DNA of 64,000 nt from Terramyces sp. JEL0728 (GCA_027603945.1 JADIIU010000061.1:1-64000); one strand, 5' to 3'. Shown: positions 1-10,634, numbered from the stretch's first letter. Made by a program: numbers and translations. Notes: generated from the sequence alone by a model not told the origin.

Positions 1-52
1 CAAAGGGAAACGCCTTAGCAGGGCGTCGCGTTAACCACTCCGCCAAACGGTC
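1..52 (-). tRNA. tRNA-Ser (anticodon GCU), 3' part cut off by the window edge
   Basis: Read on the minus strand from base 52 downward, the sequence folds as the 5' part of a class II tRNA. It has a 7-nt acceptor strand, TG at positions 8-9, a D arm GCG/CGC around a GAGTGGTTAA loop, and an anticodon stem ACGCC/GGCGT around the loop CTGCTAA. The anticodon GCT reads AGC/AGT serine codons. The bases that follow start a long variable arm, as expected for tRNA-Ser. The T arm and 3' acceptor strand lie beyond base 1. No intron is visible after the anticodon. Confidence 0.9.
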
Positions 53-103
53 ACGCAGATTTTGCTGGAATGTTTTACATATTGACGACTTTTTATTCTA
101 TTC

Positions 104-964
104 TCACCCTTGAGAAGCACTTGTAATTACGCTTTTCTGTTGGGTTACAGCATTTGATTTTTTTGCAGAAGCGCCCTTCATAGTCTCAATCTTTGTCATT
201 AGCAAATCGACAAACATAAACAACCCGCGAGAGTTATCAAGATTTCCAGCAATCATATCCCACCATAGCGTGTAGATTGAGCCTCTCATCCACATTGCAC
301 CTGGTGTTAATTTAAATTACCAATAAATTCAAATATATCGATAAATTGGATAAAGGCCAGTCTTATGGCACTCTTGAACAACAATTGGTGGACCTGGCCC
401 TTTCCGATAGCGCTTTGATCGCCCATTCTATTCATGGCAGAATGTATAACCCATAAGCAGAAACCACTTTGGAAAACTCCGAACGCTGCAACAATAGCCA
501 TACCTACTCTGATACTGGAAGAAATCAAGAAGGAGCCATAGACATCATAGATTCTGCCTCCCCAAACCCCAACTATAGCAATGATTGTTACTATTTGCAA
601 GATTTTCACTTGACGAGGTTGGGCAACTGCGGAAACAATCAACAAGTTACAATAGAGCTCCAAAGATCGAATCGCAGCTGCACAAGCGGCCTGAACAGTC
701 CAGAGGTTTTGTGTGTTATAGGCACCAGCATACATGTCGCCCAGGTACATGGCCAAGTAGGAAAATAGATTGTGGCATACATTCATAATGGCAATCCATA
801 GTAATACAGTCGCCACTCTGTTTGGTCGCAGGAAAAAGTACCCATATGGAATCATGATGATTTCCAGCAATTTGACGGCCTGAGTTAACCATAATTACTT
901 CCCATCCTTGGTTGATATCGTTATAAATTTGGCCAATAAGAGCAGAGTTAGTTGGATCCACCAT
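104..964 (-). CDS. Polytopic membrane protein of unknown family (273 aa)
   Basis: Two ultrashort introns (880-898, 19 nt; 301-320, 20 nt) join three exons into 273 codons. The protein begins MVDPTNSALIGQ and has at least five hydrophobic segments, roughly residues 44-66, 85-105, 110-128, 142-165 and 185-203. The tail is polar and rich in lysine, serine and glutamine. I do not recognise the family; several hydrophobic helices with a short charged tail would suit a small transporter or receptor-like protein, but that is a guess. The ATG at 964 was chosen because the frame further upstream offers only a TTG. A TATA box lies 39 bp upstream, which suggests substantial expression. Confidence 0.8.
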
Positions 965-1432
965 TAGCAAGTTTAGACTCTCCCAAAATTAAAAATATTG
1001 CTCTTTTTATAGGATAGTCGCGCTGACACCTACGTCACATCATCGGAGAATTCGCAGCACTAGGAAAAGGGGTATTTTATTGATATAGTTGTTATTATTC
1101 CAGCGGAAAACTATCAACGAAGCGATTAATGGGCAACAAGTGTTGCATTGAGGTGTAGAGTAGTAGGAACACTCAAATAAAAACCGCTCTAGATGACGTA
1201 GAAACTTGCCATTGTATTGTTCGAGTTAGAGTTGGCGATTGGCCTTATCACCATTGCAAGCACTTTTGAGGTTCTCATAATTATGGCAAAGAAGTTATCA
1301 GCCGGACCTACGCCATTCTATCATGTGGGTTATCTTTTGGAGTGCTTAGAACGGCATGGTCCAAACTGACAATTTTTATCATGTTTAGTCTAACAAGTAC
1401 TCATTTTTCGACAAAAAGTAAATCTGGAAGGA
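965..1432. other. Divergent intergenic region with promoter signals
   Basis: This 468-bp gap separates two divergent genes. It holds a TATA box for the minus-strand gene (1003-1011) and two TGACGT-type CRE/ATF half-sites, near 1031-1037 and 1193-1199. An open frame from 1203 to 1369 on the plus strand encodes about 55 residues with one hydrophobic stretch, but its only ATG is at 1283, giving 28 codons. I see no splice pattern that extends it, so I do not call it a gene. Confidence 0.5.
1003..1011 (-). promoter_or_regulatory. TATA box of the membrane-protein gene at 104-964
   Basis: The minus strand reads TATAAAAAG here, ending 39 bp before the ATG at 964. This matches a canonical TATA element and leaves room for only a very short 5' leader. 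Confidence 0.6.
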
Positions 1433-2746
1433 ATGCCACGAACTCAGATCCATATTGTGGGAGGAGGAGCCTTTGGATTATCCACTGCACTTTCTCTCTC
1501 TAAACGGGGGTTTACCAACATTACAGTATATGACAGAGAAACTATTCCAGCGGAAGACGCAGCTTCAACCGATATCTCAAAAGCCGTCCGAATAGAGTAC
1601 GGAAAAGATAATGTCTACCAACAAATGGCGGTTGCATCTATAAAGCAATGGAAATTATGGAATAATCATGCAAAAGAATCTGGATTTCCACAGTTATATC
1701 ACGAAACCGGGGTGTTTATGGTTTCTGAAGAAGGATTACCAGATTCTTACGAAGTAGTCAGCAAAGCTAATGTAGTCAAGGAAGGTTACGGTGCCTTTGT
1801 AGAAGACAACAAGGATGTCGGGCCGGATGAATTCCCTGGTTTGAAGACAATGAGATCCAAAATGCCAAAAGGACATTATAATAGGCTTGGAGGATGGGTA
1901 ATTGGTGCTTGATTACAGGTTGACAGCAGCAAATCTATTGAATATCTTCGATATTTACTGATTCAACAAAGGGTTGGGTTTGTTACAGGACAAAAGGGAA
2001 CTTTAAAGAAATTAAGGAGAACAGATGGACAAATAAGCGGAATTGTAATGGAAGATGGGAGTTGTCATGAAGGATTCGTGATTCTCTGTTTAGGCGCTTG
2101 GTCAGAGTCGCAAATCCCTGAATTGAAAGGAATTGTGCGAGCAGTTGGACAGCCTGTGGTACACTTTAAATTGACTCGTGAATTGGAACCCCTGTATTTA
2201 AACAAATTCTGTGTTTGGACTGCGGATTTGGCAAAAACAGGTTTCTACGGGTTTCCATCCAACGACGGCAGATTAAAGATTGCAAATCATGGTGCTGGAT
2301 TTACCTTCAATCAAAACGGCGTATCGGCACCAAAGACTGTAAGAAGCCATCCTGACGATGGATATAAAGTCCCAGTATCCGCAATTGAGGCTATTAAGAA
2401 CTTTACAAAAGAATATCTACCTCAAGTCGCAAAGTGTGATGTTTGTTTTACAAGAATGTGCTGGTATACAGATTCATTTGATGGCGATTTTGTAATTGGC
2501 AGGATTCCAGGCCAAAGAGGAGCTATGGTTGCAACTGGCGGGTCTGGCCACGCATTTAAATTCTTGCCCTTACTAGGAGATATAGTGGCAGATGCGATGC
2601 AAGGTGTGGAAAATGATAAAACAATGAAATTCAAATGGAGATTCCCCCAGAACAAAATTCTCACTGAAGCAGCAAGAGCACAATTACTGCCAACTGAATT
2701 GGAAAAAGAAACTGTCGCCGGCACAGTGTACAAAAGCAAATTGTGA
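1433..2746 (+). CDS. FAD-dependent amine oxidase, fructosyl-amino-acid oxidase-like
   Basis: 430 aa after removal of one 21-nt intron (1898-1918). The N-terminus has a Rossmann FAD motif, IHIVGGGAFGLS (residues 6-17), followed by AASTDISKAVRIEYG. The C-terminal part has CWYTDSFDGDFVIG and ATGGSGHAFKFLPLLGD. Both blocks are typical of fungal fructosyl-amine oxidases and related sarcosine/pipecolate oxidases; in this family the cysteine before WYTD carries covalent 8-alpha-S-cysteinyl FAD. The usual reaction is oxidative deglycation of Amadori products or oxidation of a secondary amine, with release of H2O2. There is no clear C-terminal peroxisome signal (it ends YKSKL; SKL-like tails are PTS1, and this SKL ending could serve as one). 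The substrate cannot be fixed from sequence. Confidence 0.88.
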
Positions 2747-2753
2747 TTAAACT

Positions 2754-3944
2754 TTATTTGTTTCCTCTTTTGGTTTGAATCTTTTCAACCATGACTTCCA
2801 GAGATTCGCACCTCTTTCTTTTCATCAGTGGTATATGTTGTTTTAGTTTTTCAACTCCTCCTTCAACGGCGCCAAGAAGCTTGTACTCTTCTTTTAAAGT
2901 ATTTAACTGCAAGACCTTTAGTTCTGCCTCGTATAATTGCTCGTTAATTTCTTGGAAAACTTTTTGTTGATTTACGCAGTCTCGAGAGTCCGAGATAAGC
3001 CAGTTAATACTTCCATAGCCACAGTCCAAAAGTACAAGCGGTACATCTGGGGCCATATCGTAATTAGGCTTTCCGCTTTTTTCTGGATGCTGTTTCAAAT
3101 CTAACAGCGTTTGAATAATCTCTGGTTTCTCTGATCCTTTCCCAACCATAAATAGCAGGGCCATCATGTTCCTCACTTGATGCCACAAGAAAGCTCGCCC
3201 CTAAATCAAACTGACAACTACCTTGACTATGAACACGCTGAAATTATCGGAGGCTTGCTCAATATCTGCTTCATAAATTGTGCGAGTGAAAAATTCTGGC
3301 CTTTCAACTTTGCTAGAGTCCAGTTTGCAAATATGACGGCAATCACGAGTGCCGACAAAGTATTGCGCAGCTTTTTTCATCGAATCAATGTCGTATCCCT
3401 TCGTTGGGAAAAAGTACTTGTATTTCCTGTACTGACAAGAGAACCGGGCATCAAAAGACAGCGGAACAGGAGCCCAGGCCAGCACTTTGATCTCTCTAGG
3501 TAATAGTTTGTTTATCATTGACAAATATGGCAATTCATCTCCAGTTTCTTCTCCGTCAATATCAATTGGATCTCTTAAATTCTTTACGGATTCCCAGTCT
3601 AATGTAAACGGAGCGGAAGATAATGTCCTGACCCATAGCGACACCACTTGCCCAAATCCAGATACTCCTTTATCAGTCCTTCCTGCTCTTGACCACCCAC
3701 AACTATCTGGAGCAGGTATTAGTTTGCATGTGGTCAAAGCTTTAAATAATTCCTTTTCGATTGTTGGTAAAGGCTCATTCATCGTGCCTGTAAATCCAAA
3801 GTAATTCTGTCCAAGATACGCAACTTTAAATGCAACGTGTCTGGCTCTAGTTTTTTCAAATTGAAACGGTTTTTGTTGTTTGATTTTCTTTGGCTGCTCA
3901 AGCGCAGCTAGTTTAGCAATCAACTGCTCTTTAGTCAAATTCAT
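2754..3944 (-). CDS. DEG1: tRNA pseudouridine(38/39) synthase, Pus3/Deg1 type
   Basis: 389 aa with one 21-nt intron (3201-3221). It belongs to the TruA family, which isomerises uridine in the tRNA anticodon arm; Pus3/Deg1 acts at positions 38 and 39. Visible landmarks are FKVAYLGQNYFGFTG, the catalytic-aspartate motif SRAGRTDKGVSGFGQ, FDARFSCQYRKYKYFF, and GRAFLWHQVRNMMALLF across the splice junction. Splicing is required because the unspliced frame stops in the TAG that ends the intron. The N-terminal lysine-rich stretch resembles other Deg1 proteins. The ATG lies only 3 nt after the stop of the upstream gene, and AATAAA overlaps its own stop codon. Confidence 0.93.
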
Positions 3945-3947
3945 TTT

Positions 3948-4283
3948 TTAAAAAAACAAAAAAATGCAAATGATGAATACTGTAAAAGGTTTGATTATCC
4001 ACAAAAATGTTTGAAATTTTGGTTCCTGGCTCGAGTTGCCTTGGATTGTAAGGCCAGACAGATAGCAATTGGGACAATTAGGAATGCTTTCAGTAGTTGG
4101 AGAGCGTTCAAAGGAATCCCAGATAGTTCGTGAAGCTTCAAACTGAATCATTTGATCTCGAGTCGACAAGTGACAGAACAACGAAGCGAAATCATAGCTT
4201 GTACCTGGGGCATTACATTGTTGGAATGCTGATGGAAGTAAGCTGACAGTGGATATACGATTACAATTTAAATTCTGATGCAT
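3948..4283 (-). CDS. Small protein with C-terminal membrane anchor, unknown function
   Basis: 111 aa, no intron. The body is polar and cysteine-containing, with CPNC near the middle (residues about 75-78). The last 20 residues are very hydrophobic (WIIKPFTVFIICIFLFF), as in a tail-anchored protein. The ATG is 10 nt downstream of the metacaspase stop and the TAA is 3 nt upstream of the Pus3 ATG, so it has almost no sequence of its own for a promoter. It could share a transcript with a neighbour. I do not recognise the family. An open frame of 112 codons bracketed so tightly by two genes is unlikely to be chance, but this is not certain. Confidence 0.6.
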   Translation of the reverse strand: MHQNLNCNRISTVSLLPSAFQQCNAPGTSYDFASLFCHLSTRDQMIQFEASRTIWDSFERSPTTESIPNCPNCYLSGLTIQGNSSQEPKFQTFLWIIKPFTVFIICIFLFF

Positions 4284-4293
4284 TATTTTATTA

Positions 4294-5441
4294 CTATATT
4301 AAGCTAAACTTGACAGTAGCTACATCCATTTCAAATCCAGTGGACAACTGCGGTCTTTGATTGTATTTGGCTTTGAGATTTTCTCTCAAACGTCCCAGCA
4401 ACTCTATACAGGTAATGGAGCCATTGTGCTCCTCTAATATTTTGATCATGTTGTATGTCATTGCTCCATGGGTTTCTCCAGCATCTACTGTATCCGCACT
4501 TTTTTGATAATCTTTACAGCCGGCAACAGATATTACTTGTGCTAAAGTAGTTCTATCTTCCTTTGTTTTACAATCTGCAGAATCATGTTTATGCAGGGCG
4601 TGCTTTAATTCCAGCAACGCGGACGATTTATCCCATCTTGACAATGCAGCAATGATTCCTTTACTTGTCTGTGCTAGGTGTCTACGGTTGCTTCGCACGA
4701 GCGGCTTCAGTGTTCCATCTAAAAAATATGTATATGGCAGATCAAGCAGTGATCCAGAATGGCAACAGTCAAATGTGGACATGAACTTTGTTCCTGGTGG
4801 AAGCGGTTCGATAAGCGTAGAATACAGTTCCCTGTCAGTAATTAAACCTCGTTGCAGATGATCTACCGGGAAAATGGCCTCATGAATTTCATTATTTTTA
4901 TCTAACTAAGAGATCAGCTACCTGGATTCAATTGTTGGCCGCCATGCCCACTGAAATGAAAAAAGAAGGAATCTTCAGGTTGTGCGTCAGCTACCAGCCA
5001 TGCCATCGCATTCCGGATGTGTCTTTTTGTTGGGTATGAATCCGTTCCGAGCTTCTCGTCAGTCATGATCATTATGTCCTGGTATCCCAGTTTAGTAAGG
5101 TACTTTTCCAACAGTCTTGTGTCGTTGATGCATCCTTTCAGCTCATTCTTTTGCCTGGTGTAGTTAATTCCGATTAACAGGGCCCGTTTCTTTGGTTTCC
5201 TTTGGGCATACTGCTGAGTCTTGGTGCGCACCAGTCTGCTGATCGTATACATTCTATAGGAATCCTCCAGTGTCGACTCTTTCAGTATCTCTTGCTCAAT
5301 GTCCAATTCCTTTTCACTGGAAATTTCTGCCAATTCCTCCTCCGTAAGTGCATTTCCAACCGCTCTATCTTTTCTATAATTTGAATCATGCTTTTGAACC
5401 ACCAGTTCATCTATTTTGGAGAGGAACCTTTTCCACTTCAT
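4294..5441 (-). CDS. MCA1: Metacaspase (caspase-like cysteine protease)
   Basis: 375 aa with one 20-nt intron (4902-4921). The p20 domain begins at KKRALLIGINYTRQKNELKGC. The catalytic dyad is visible as His166 in HFSGHGGQ and Cys220 in FDCCHSG. Metacaspases cut after arginine or lysine and act in protein quality control and stress responses. The C-terminal part has QLSTGFEMD, typical of the p10 region. The N-terminal 85 residues are charged and lack the usual proline/glutamine-rich prodomain or zinc finger, so this resembles a short-prodomain form. Splicing restores the acidic loop GDKNNEIHEA after the histidine. The ATG at 5441 is used because an upstream in-frame codon is only GTG. Confidence 0.93.
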
Positions 5442-5522
5442 TTCTAAATTCACAAAAAATTAACACTTTCACTTGGTGGGACCTTGTGCTACCACGATAA
5501 AGCCACCTGTGGACAACAGATT

Positions 5523-6487
5523 TTATTTGAAATATGTCTTGAGTTGATCACCACCAAAGACCATACAGACAGTAAGATAAACAGACAGCCCAATTCTCGG
5601 TGTAACTCCTCTGTAGAAACCGCCAAAGCCATTCTTTTGATATATCCATTTGGCGCACGTAGCGATAGTCATCTTGGCTGGTCTGGTTGGATCTTTGACT
5701 TGGGATTGCATATTAACACGAATCACTTCAATGGGTTGGTTCCAACATGCCAATGCACCACCGATTACGGATGCGCTCAATTTTTCTGGTATAGTCAACG
5801 GTCTCTTTCTATCCTTTTCACCCCGCAAGCTCGTAATTGTACTTTCAACAATTCTAGAAATTCCAAGTCTTGATCCCCAATTTGTCATTTGGCGCAACGC
5901 TATAATTAGCAATAATTACCGACTGCATTGACGCCCTTGTTGATTCCTACGATCCCTTCTTTACGGAATATATCTGCCGCAATCTTCCAGGTAGATTCTG
6001 GCGGTCCGACTGTCCTATGTCTGGTAACCTCCACGGTTTTCATAAATGTACAGAAACCCATTGTAGAATATGCCTGAATCAATATCTAATTACTTGAGCA
6101 ATACCTCCTCCCATTCCACCAACGATGCCAGCAACCGATTTGCCGGCGCCTGCCTTGGTTTGCACGAGATATTCAATCTCTGATGAAGTGAATAATAACA
6201 CCGCACCTTTTGTGCTAGCTTCAATCCTACATTAATTAATAGTACCATGCCCATGGAATCAACCCTCTCCAAAATCCAGGCAATCCAGCGCCGGTGTTGA
6301 TGGTCTTGATGGCTTTAATTAAGCCTTGATCTGGATTTGCTGCCATTTGAGTTTTTACCACTTCAAACGGTTGTCCAAGTGTAGATACTTCAAAAACCTG
6401 GATAGCTGCCCCCAATACCAAGTTTTTCCATGATACAGGTTTCTCTAATTAAAATTATTCTACTTTTTCAACTGCGGTCATCTCCAT
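5523..6487 (-). CDS. YHM2: Mitochondrial citrate/oxoglutarate carrier, Yhm2 type
   Basis: 294 aa from five exons; introns at 6443-6463 (21 nt), 6227-6245 (19), 6074-6093 (20) and 5900-5919 (20). It is a six-helix SLC25 carrier with repeats such as QPFEVVKTQ and QPIEVIRVN. The block [15 protein letters not shown] and [19 protein letters not shown] are hallmarks of Yhm2, which exports citrate from mitochondria in exchange for oxoglutarate and supports cytosolic NADPH supply. Each junction is fixed by family conservation. The first intron must end at the AG two bases beyond an earlier TAG to keep frame. The stop codon overlaps an AATAAA. Confidence 0.93.
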
Positions 6488-6652
6488 TTTGTGGTGAAAA
6501 TTTTCTGGAATCAAAGTTTTATAGCTATCAAATTGGCGGCACAGCTCCGTTAATTTAACTGCAATGGGAAAATTAAATTACAGCGAGGTTGATTGCCGCC
6601 TGATAAAGCGCAAACAAACGAGCATTTCGTTATTGAAAGTAGCTTGAGTTTA

Positions 6653-7684
6653 TTAGTCTTCCTTCAATGGGACAGCAAGATTTTCCAATTCCCTCTTTGC
6701 AAGGTAAAGACTCAAAGTGACTGATGGTGTCAAAACTGGTGTCCACAACATCAACCAGATATCTGCTCGTTCGACAGCGATATAGAATACGGTAATCAAG
6801 TTTACCAGTATTATATCCGACCCGATACTTGACTGTGCTGGGTGGTGAAAGAAAGTTTCGGCTATATTAGATCCAAAAGTTAACAGCGAATCAGAAAAGT
6901 CGCCAGCAGGCAGTGTCCACCAGACATCCAAGATTTGATGACCCAGAATGAACAGACCAGCACCTGCTGAAAACATGTACAATCCTGCAGTTAGAGCTCC
7001 AGTTTGAATTGTGGGTTTTGAAGCGCCGAACGGGAACAGAGGTAGCAAGCACACTACGTGGATTGCAACCAAAGCAGTGACGAATAAATCTGTATCTGCC
7101 ACTTTGGGAATGTAAATTACACCGCAAAGACCAAGAATTACACACACAAGCAAAAGATTGGTCTTTGTAAATGCACTTTTAGTTGGAGCTTTACTTGCCA
7201 CTGCCGCATAGAACAAGCACGATGCTGTGGAAATCGCTACAAATTGTCCGATAATCATATATGCCCAAATATACGGAATATTTCTTTTCTTTCCTTCAAA
7301 CAATAGATATGGTGTCCACACAGCTACCACAAAAACACATAGCTGATGGCTCCAGAACCATTGATAATATCCAATTGAAACCAACTTCCATGCATCATCA
7401 AACAAATGGGTTCCTTCTAGCCAATGCGACAAGATATTCAAACTGAAATCCGCGGTTGTTCCAGATTCCACTTTCCAACGGGTATAGCTATCTTTGAAAT
7501 ATTCAAACATGTAATACCAAGTAACTAGGAATGATCCCAGTGCAAGCAAGAGGAAGAACCGTGATTTTGCGAACTTGAGCGCATTGAAAAGTGTTTTGGA
7601 AATGAACAGCAGTGAAATGAATATTGATGAAAAGTAAGCGCAAAAGACTGCAAACGACATTGGATAATCTATCTGAATGTCCAT
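6653..7684 (-). CDS. Polytopic membrane protein, unknown function
   Basis: 343 aa, intronless, with eight or nine hydrophobic segments along the whole length. A conserved-looking central block reads HWLEGTHLFDDAWKLVSIGYYQWFWSHQL, then EGKKRNIPYIWAYMIIGQFVAIS. From memory this layout resembles uncharacterised fungal membrane proteins, but I cannot name the family. There is no signal peptide distinct from the first membrane segment, and the tail is short and charged (LKED). TAATAAA at the stop codon combines termination with a poly(A)-like signal. The 165-bp gap downstream serves as promoter of the carrier gene. Confidence 0.8.
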   Translation of the reverse strand: MDIQIDYPMSFAVFCAYFSSIFISLLFISKTLFNALKFAKSRFFLLLALGSFLVTWYYMFEYFKDSYTRWKVESGTTADFSLNILSHWLEGTHLFDDAWKLVSIGYYQWFWSHQLCVFVVAVWTPYLLFEGKKRNIPYIWAYMIIGQFVAISTASCLFYAAVASKAPTKSAFTKTNLLLVCVILGLCGVIYIPKVADTDLFVTALVAIHVVCLLPLFPFGASKPTIQTGALTAGLYMFSAGAGLFILGHQILDVWWTLPAGDFSDSLLTFGSNIAETFFHHPAQSSIGSDIILVNLITVFYIAVERADIWLMLWTPVLTPSVTLSLYLAKRELENLAVPLKED

Positions 7685-7764
7685 TTCGGGTTTTCTTTGT
7701 AATGAGATTTAAGGAAAAAACTTTGAATTGGCAAGATGCAAATTGATTCGATAAATTTATTAAA

Positions 7765-9841
7765 CTAGCGACCAAATGCAGCGAGGTCCTTGAATAAATC
7801 ATTGTTTGAGCTTTGCTTCTTGGCTACAGCGTTATTGCTGTTGAAGTTTATATTTGCCGCACTTGATTGTTTAAAGATATCACCAGCCATATCTTGTTGA
7901 GCTGGTTTTGGAACGGTTTGTGGATTAAATCCCTAAAGTAAGCAATAAGTTACCGCGTTTTGGGTTTGGTAGTTTGCACTGTATGACGACCCGAATCCTT
8001 GCATTGGTGGAGCATGATTTTGTTGCATGCCCAATCCAGGTTGTGCAAATCCGTGTTGCATACCAAAACCTTGTTGCATTCCCATTGGTTGTCCAAAAGC
8101 AGGCTGAGCTGGAGCAGCTCTGTACATTGAAAGAATACTTTCTTTTTGTTGTTTTTCTTGAAAATCTTGTTGCTGTTGCATCATCAATTGCTGGTGAGGA
8201 TTTTGATTTTGTAGTGATTGCTGTGGTTTTATTGGCTGAGCAAAAGATTGGTCGAATGGATTTGCAGTTCCAAGCTGGTTGTTTTGCTGGAATACTTGAG
8301 GCTGTTGCGAAGTTTGGAATTGATTTGGCTGTTGGGTCTGTAACAATTGTTGGTTTTGGAATGGGTTAACTTGCTGAGATTGCTGTTGGAATGGGTTGGA
8401 TTGTGGTTGTTGTTGCAAGGTGCTTGCCTGTTGTTGGAAAGGGTTTGCTTGAGGTTGTTGGAATTGATTTGACTGGAATTGGTTTGACTGAGGTTGTTGG
8501 AAGTGGGCAGGCTTTTGTCCTTGGAATGATGGTTGTTGAGCTTGGAAAGGGTTTTGTTGGAAAGAGTTTTGAGGAGCAGCTTGCTGTTGTTGAGGCTGAC
8601 TTTGGAGGAACGACGATGCTTGGAACTGATTTTGACTTGGTTGGTTGATACCCGCAAATTGATCACCGAATGGATTTTGTTGTGCAAATCCTTGGTTATA
8701 ATTCTGGAACTGTGGCTGTTGAAATTGATTGACTGGTTGTTGTGCTGGGGTATCAAAGAGACCAAACAAGTCTTCGGCAGCACTTTTTTGAGGGGCAGGT
8801 TTTGGTTTGGCTTGCTGAGGTGGATTATAATCTTGAGTCAACTGCTGAGGAGGATTGAATGTTTGCTGAGGAGGATTGAATGTTTGCTGAGGAGGATTGA
8901 ATGTTTGCTGAGGAGGATTGAATGTTTGCTGCTGAATGTTGGACAGATTTCCATTACTCCAAGATACTAACAAAGCAACAGCCTGTTCCAAGTTGCCATT
9001 TGTCTTTTGTAACGCCAATTGATTCTTTTCAGCGTTGGTGAATCCCATTTGCGCCAGATGAGCGAGACCACCAGAAAATTGGTCAAATTGAAGCGATTTT
9101 TGAGGTCTATTAGTAGTCTGTCTTGCTGCTTCTCTTTCATGAGAGGTGTTAGGACGGCTTCCAGTATTAGTTGCATGTCTTTGTGCGGACTGTTCTTTTT
9201 CGGCGTGTTTTTGTTTCTTGACCAAGTAGTCGACGGAATGTTCTAAATTTCCCTTGTATTTTTCCAATGCATGTCTGCACAAAGCTTCATCGTTGAAGCC
9301 CATGTTCTTTAATGTTTGAAGTTGCTGTCTGTTAATATCAACCATTGCCGCCATAGTTTTCTGTTGCGCTTTGACATTTTCCATTGCCATTGCTTGAGAA
9401 TATTCAGCCAGATCGTTAGTGGAATGATACCTTTATATTTTCATTTGAATACAAACCGCGTTCATATTTATTGCGAATATAGACGTCCATATCACTGATG
9501 TTACTTGGAAATTACTTGTCATTTGCATCATTAACTGGTGGAGCATTTCCTTTTGAAAGGTATTTTGCATTTACCTTGTCATTTCCCATAGATGCCATAA
9601 ATTCAAACCATTCTGGCTGCCATGAATCCAAATTTGTAGATTTTACTTTTGAAATATGCGTTCCCATTTTTCTATGGATGCCTGCACATCTAATACATAA
9701 AAAGCAGCCAATGTTTACTGAAGCCCACCGCGGTCCTCGCAAATTGCAATCAACACACTTCTGGTTTTCCGGTCTTGCTAGCAATTCTGCAACTAGCTTT
9801 GCTTGCTTTTCTTCCCTCTTCTTTGCTTCTCTTGAATCCAT
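7765..9841 (-). CDS. ArfGAP with two UBA domains and an NPF-rich glutamine tail (Gts1-like)
   Basis: 670 aa; introns at 9495-9515 (21 nt), 9431-9452 (22) and 7933-7953 (21). The N-terminus is an ArfGAP zinc finger, CVDC-x16-CIRC, with arginine finger context CAGIHRKMG, then YIRNKYERGLY. Two UBA-like repeats follow (LKNMGFNDEALCRHALEKYKGN and LAQMGFTNAEKNQLAL). The rest is glutamine- and asparagine-rich with six NPF tripeptides, the ligand of EH domains in endocytosis. The order ArfGAP-UBA-polyQ matches yeast Gts1. The inferred role is GTP hydrolysis on Arf coupled to endocytic adaptors and ubiquitin. The second intron is the only placement that keeps frame and gives a natural sequence. Confidence 0.88.
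8843..8926 (+). repeat. 21-bp minisatellite, four perfect copies, inside the ArfGAP gene
   Basis: Four identical tandem copies of a 21-bp unit (TGCTGAGGAGGATTGAATGTT on this strand is 21 bases; it begins TGCTGAGGAGG and ends GAATGTT). On the coding strand each copy encodes the seven residues TFNPPQQ. The perfect identity suggests recent expansion. Confidence 0.9.
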
Positions 9842-9960
9842 GAAATGGGTAAAGATTACATTCTGTGGAGACGTGGATAATGTTGACAGGTGGCTTGCAG
9901 ACCCATCAACGTCAAAGATAAAAACTAAGTAATCAAGATTTATTGAACGAAATCAGTGGT

Positions 9961-10590
9961 TTAATGGTTTCCGTTATTATTGTCATCGTCATCATCATCA
10001 TGATGTTTACCTTTTCTTGATTTGCACTTTCCAAGCTTGTCTTTCTTTTTTCCATCTTTATCTTTTCCTGCAGCACCGTTGCTGGTCAAAATGACGTTGT
10101 CAATGACTGGACCGCAGGATCCGGCAGTAGTGGATCCAATTTCAATTAGGGTATTTTTGTCAGTAGCAACGAATTGGTAGGTTACAGGAACCCAGTTGCC
10201 ACCTTGTTGAGCAGAGTTGTGGAAGAACACTTGTTGCGGACTACCAGTGGCAGCAACGTACCCAGTCTTGTTGTAAGTTCCACAGTAGTTTTCGTTCAAC
10301 ATAAACGTAAGGGTATAAGTGTGGCCAGATTTCAAGTCGACTGATTGGCCAATTGTGTATGGGACATTTCCACACAGGTCCATCGACCATTCTCCCGAAT
10401 AAGCTTTCCAAGGATAGTGATCAACTTCAGCAGCAGGCCCGGCGGTTACGTGCCATGGAGCGATAGCCCTGTCATCGACGATACACCATGAATCAGTGCA
10501 ATATTGCGCGGCATGGTCTTCAAAGTCGCCGTTTTGGAGCAAGTTATCAGCAGCTACGGTAGCGATTGCCAATACGAGGGAGGTCAACAT
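9961..10590 (-). CDS. Secreted DUF642-like protein, short form
   Basis: 209 aa, intronless. The ATG at 10590 starts a signal peptide (MLTSLVLAIATVAA), then the mature protein NLLQNGDFEDH, the start of a DUF642 / galactose-binding-like beta-sandwich. Later landmarks are IAPWHV, GEWSMDLCG, and TTAGSCGPVIDNVIL, with paired cysteines. DUF642 proteins are best known from plant cell walls, with relatives in bacteria. The tail is basic and then runs into about seven aspartates and several asparagines. It is 35-40% similar by eye to the first domain of the next gene, so the two are a tandem duplicate pair. Role: probably extracellular or cell-surface carbohydrate binding (inference). Confidence 0.88.
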   Translation of the reverse strand: MLTSLVLAIATVAADNLLQNGDFEDHAAQYCTDSWCIVDDRAIAPWHVTAGPAAEVDHYPWKAYSGEWSMDLCGNVPYTIGQSVDLKSGHTYTLTFMLNENYCGTYNKTGYVAATGSPQQVFFHNSAQQGGNWVPVTYQFVATDKNTLIEIGSTTAGSCGPVIDNVILTSNGAAGKDKDGKKKDKLGKCKSRKGKHHDDDDDDNNNGNH

Positions 10591-10625
10591 TCTATATTTG
10601 GAAACTTGTTTACAGCTTTTCTTCG

Positions 10626-10634
10626 TTATAAATA
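10626..10634 (-). promoter_or_regulatory. TATA box of the short DUF642 gene
   Basis: The minus strand reads TATTTATAA, 36 bp before the ATG at 10590. Its position and sequence match a TATA element. Confidence 0.5.

Noticed and set aside
1203..1369. Plus-strand open frame of about 55 codons upstream of the flavin oxidase
   Set aside because: It begins after a TAG, has only a late ATG and matches nothing I recognise.
8229..8970. Long open frames on both strands over the ArfGAP tail
   Set aside because: They are shadows of the glutamine-rich repetitive sequence and have no start context or family match.
9412..9452. A frameshift or a 38-nt intron in the ArfGAP gene after NENIK
   Set aside because: A 22-nt intron at 9431-9452, with AAG acceptor, restores the frame and gives KYERGLYHSTNDLAEY; neither a frameshift nor a longer intron is needed.
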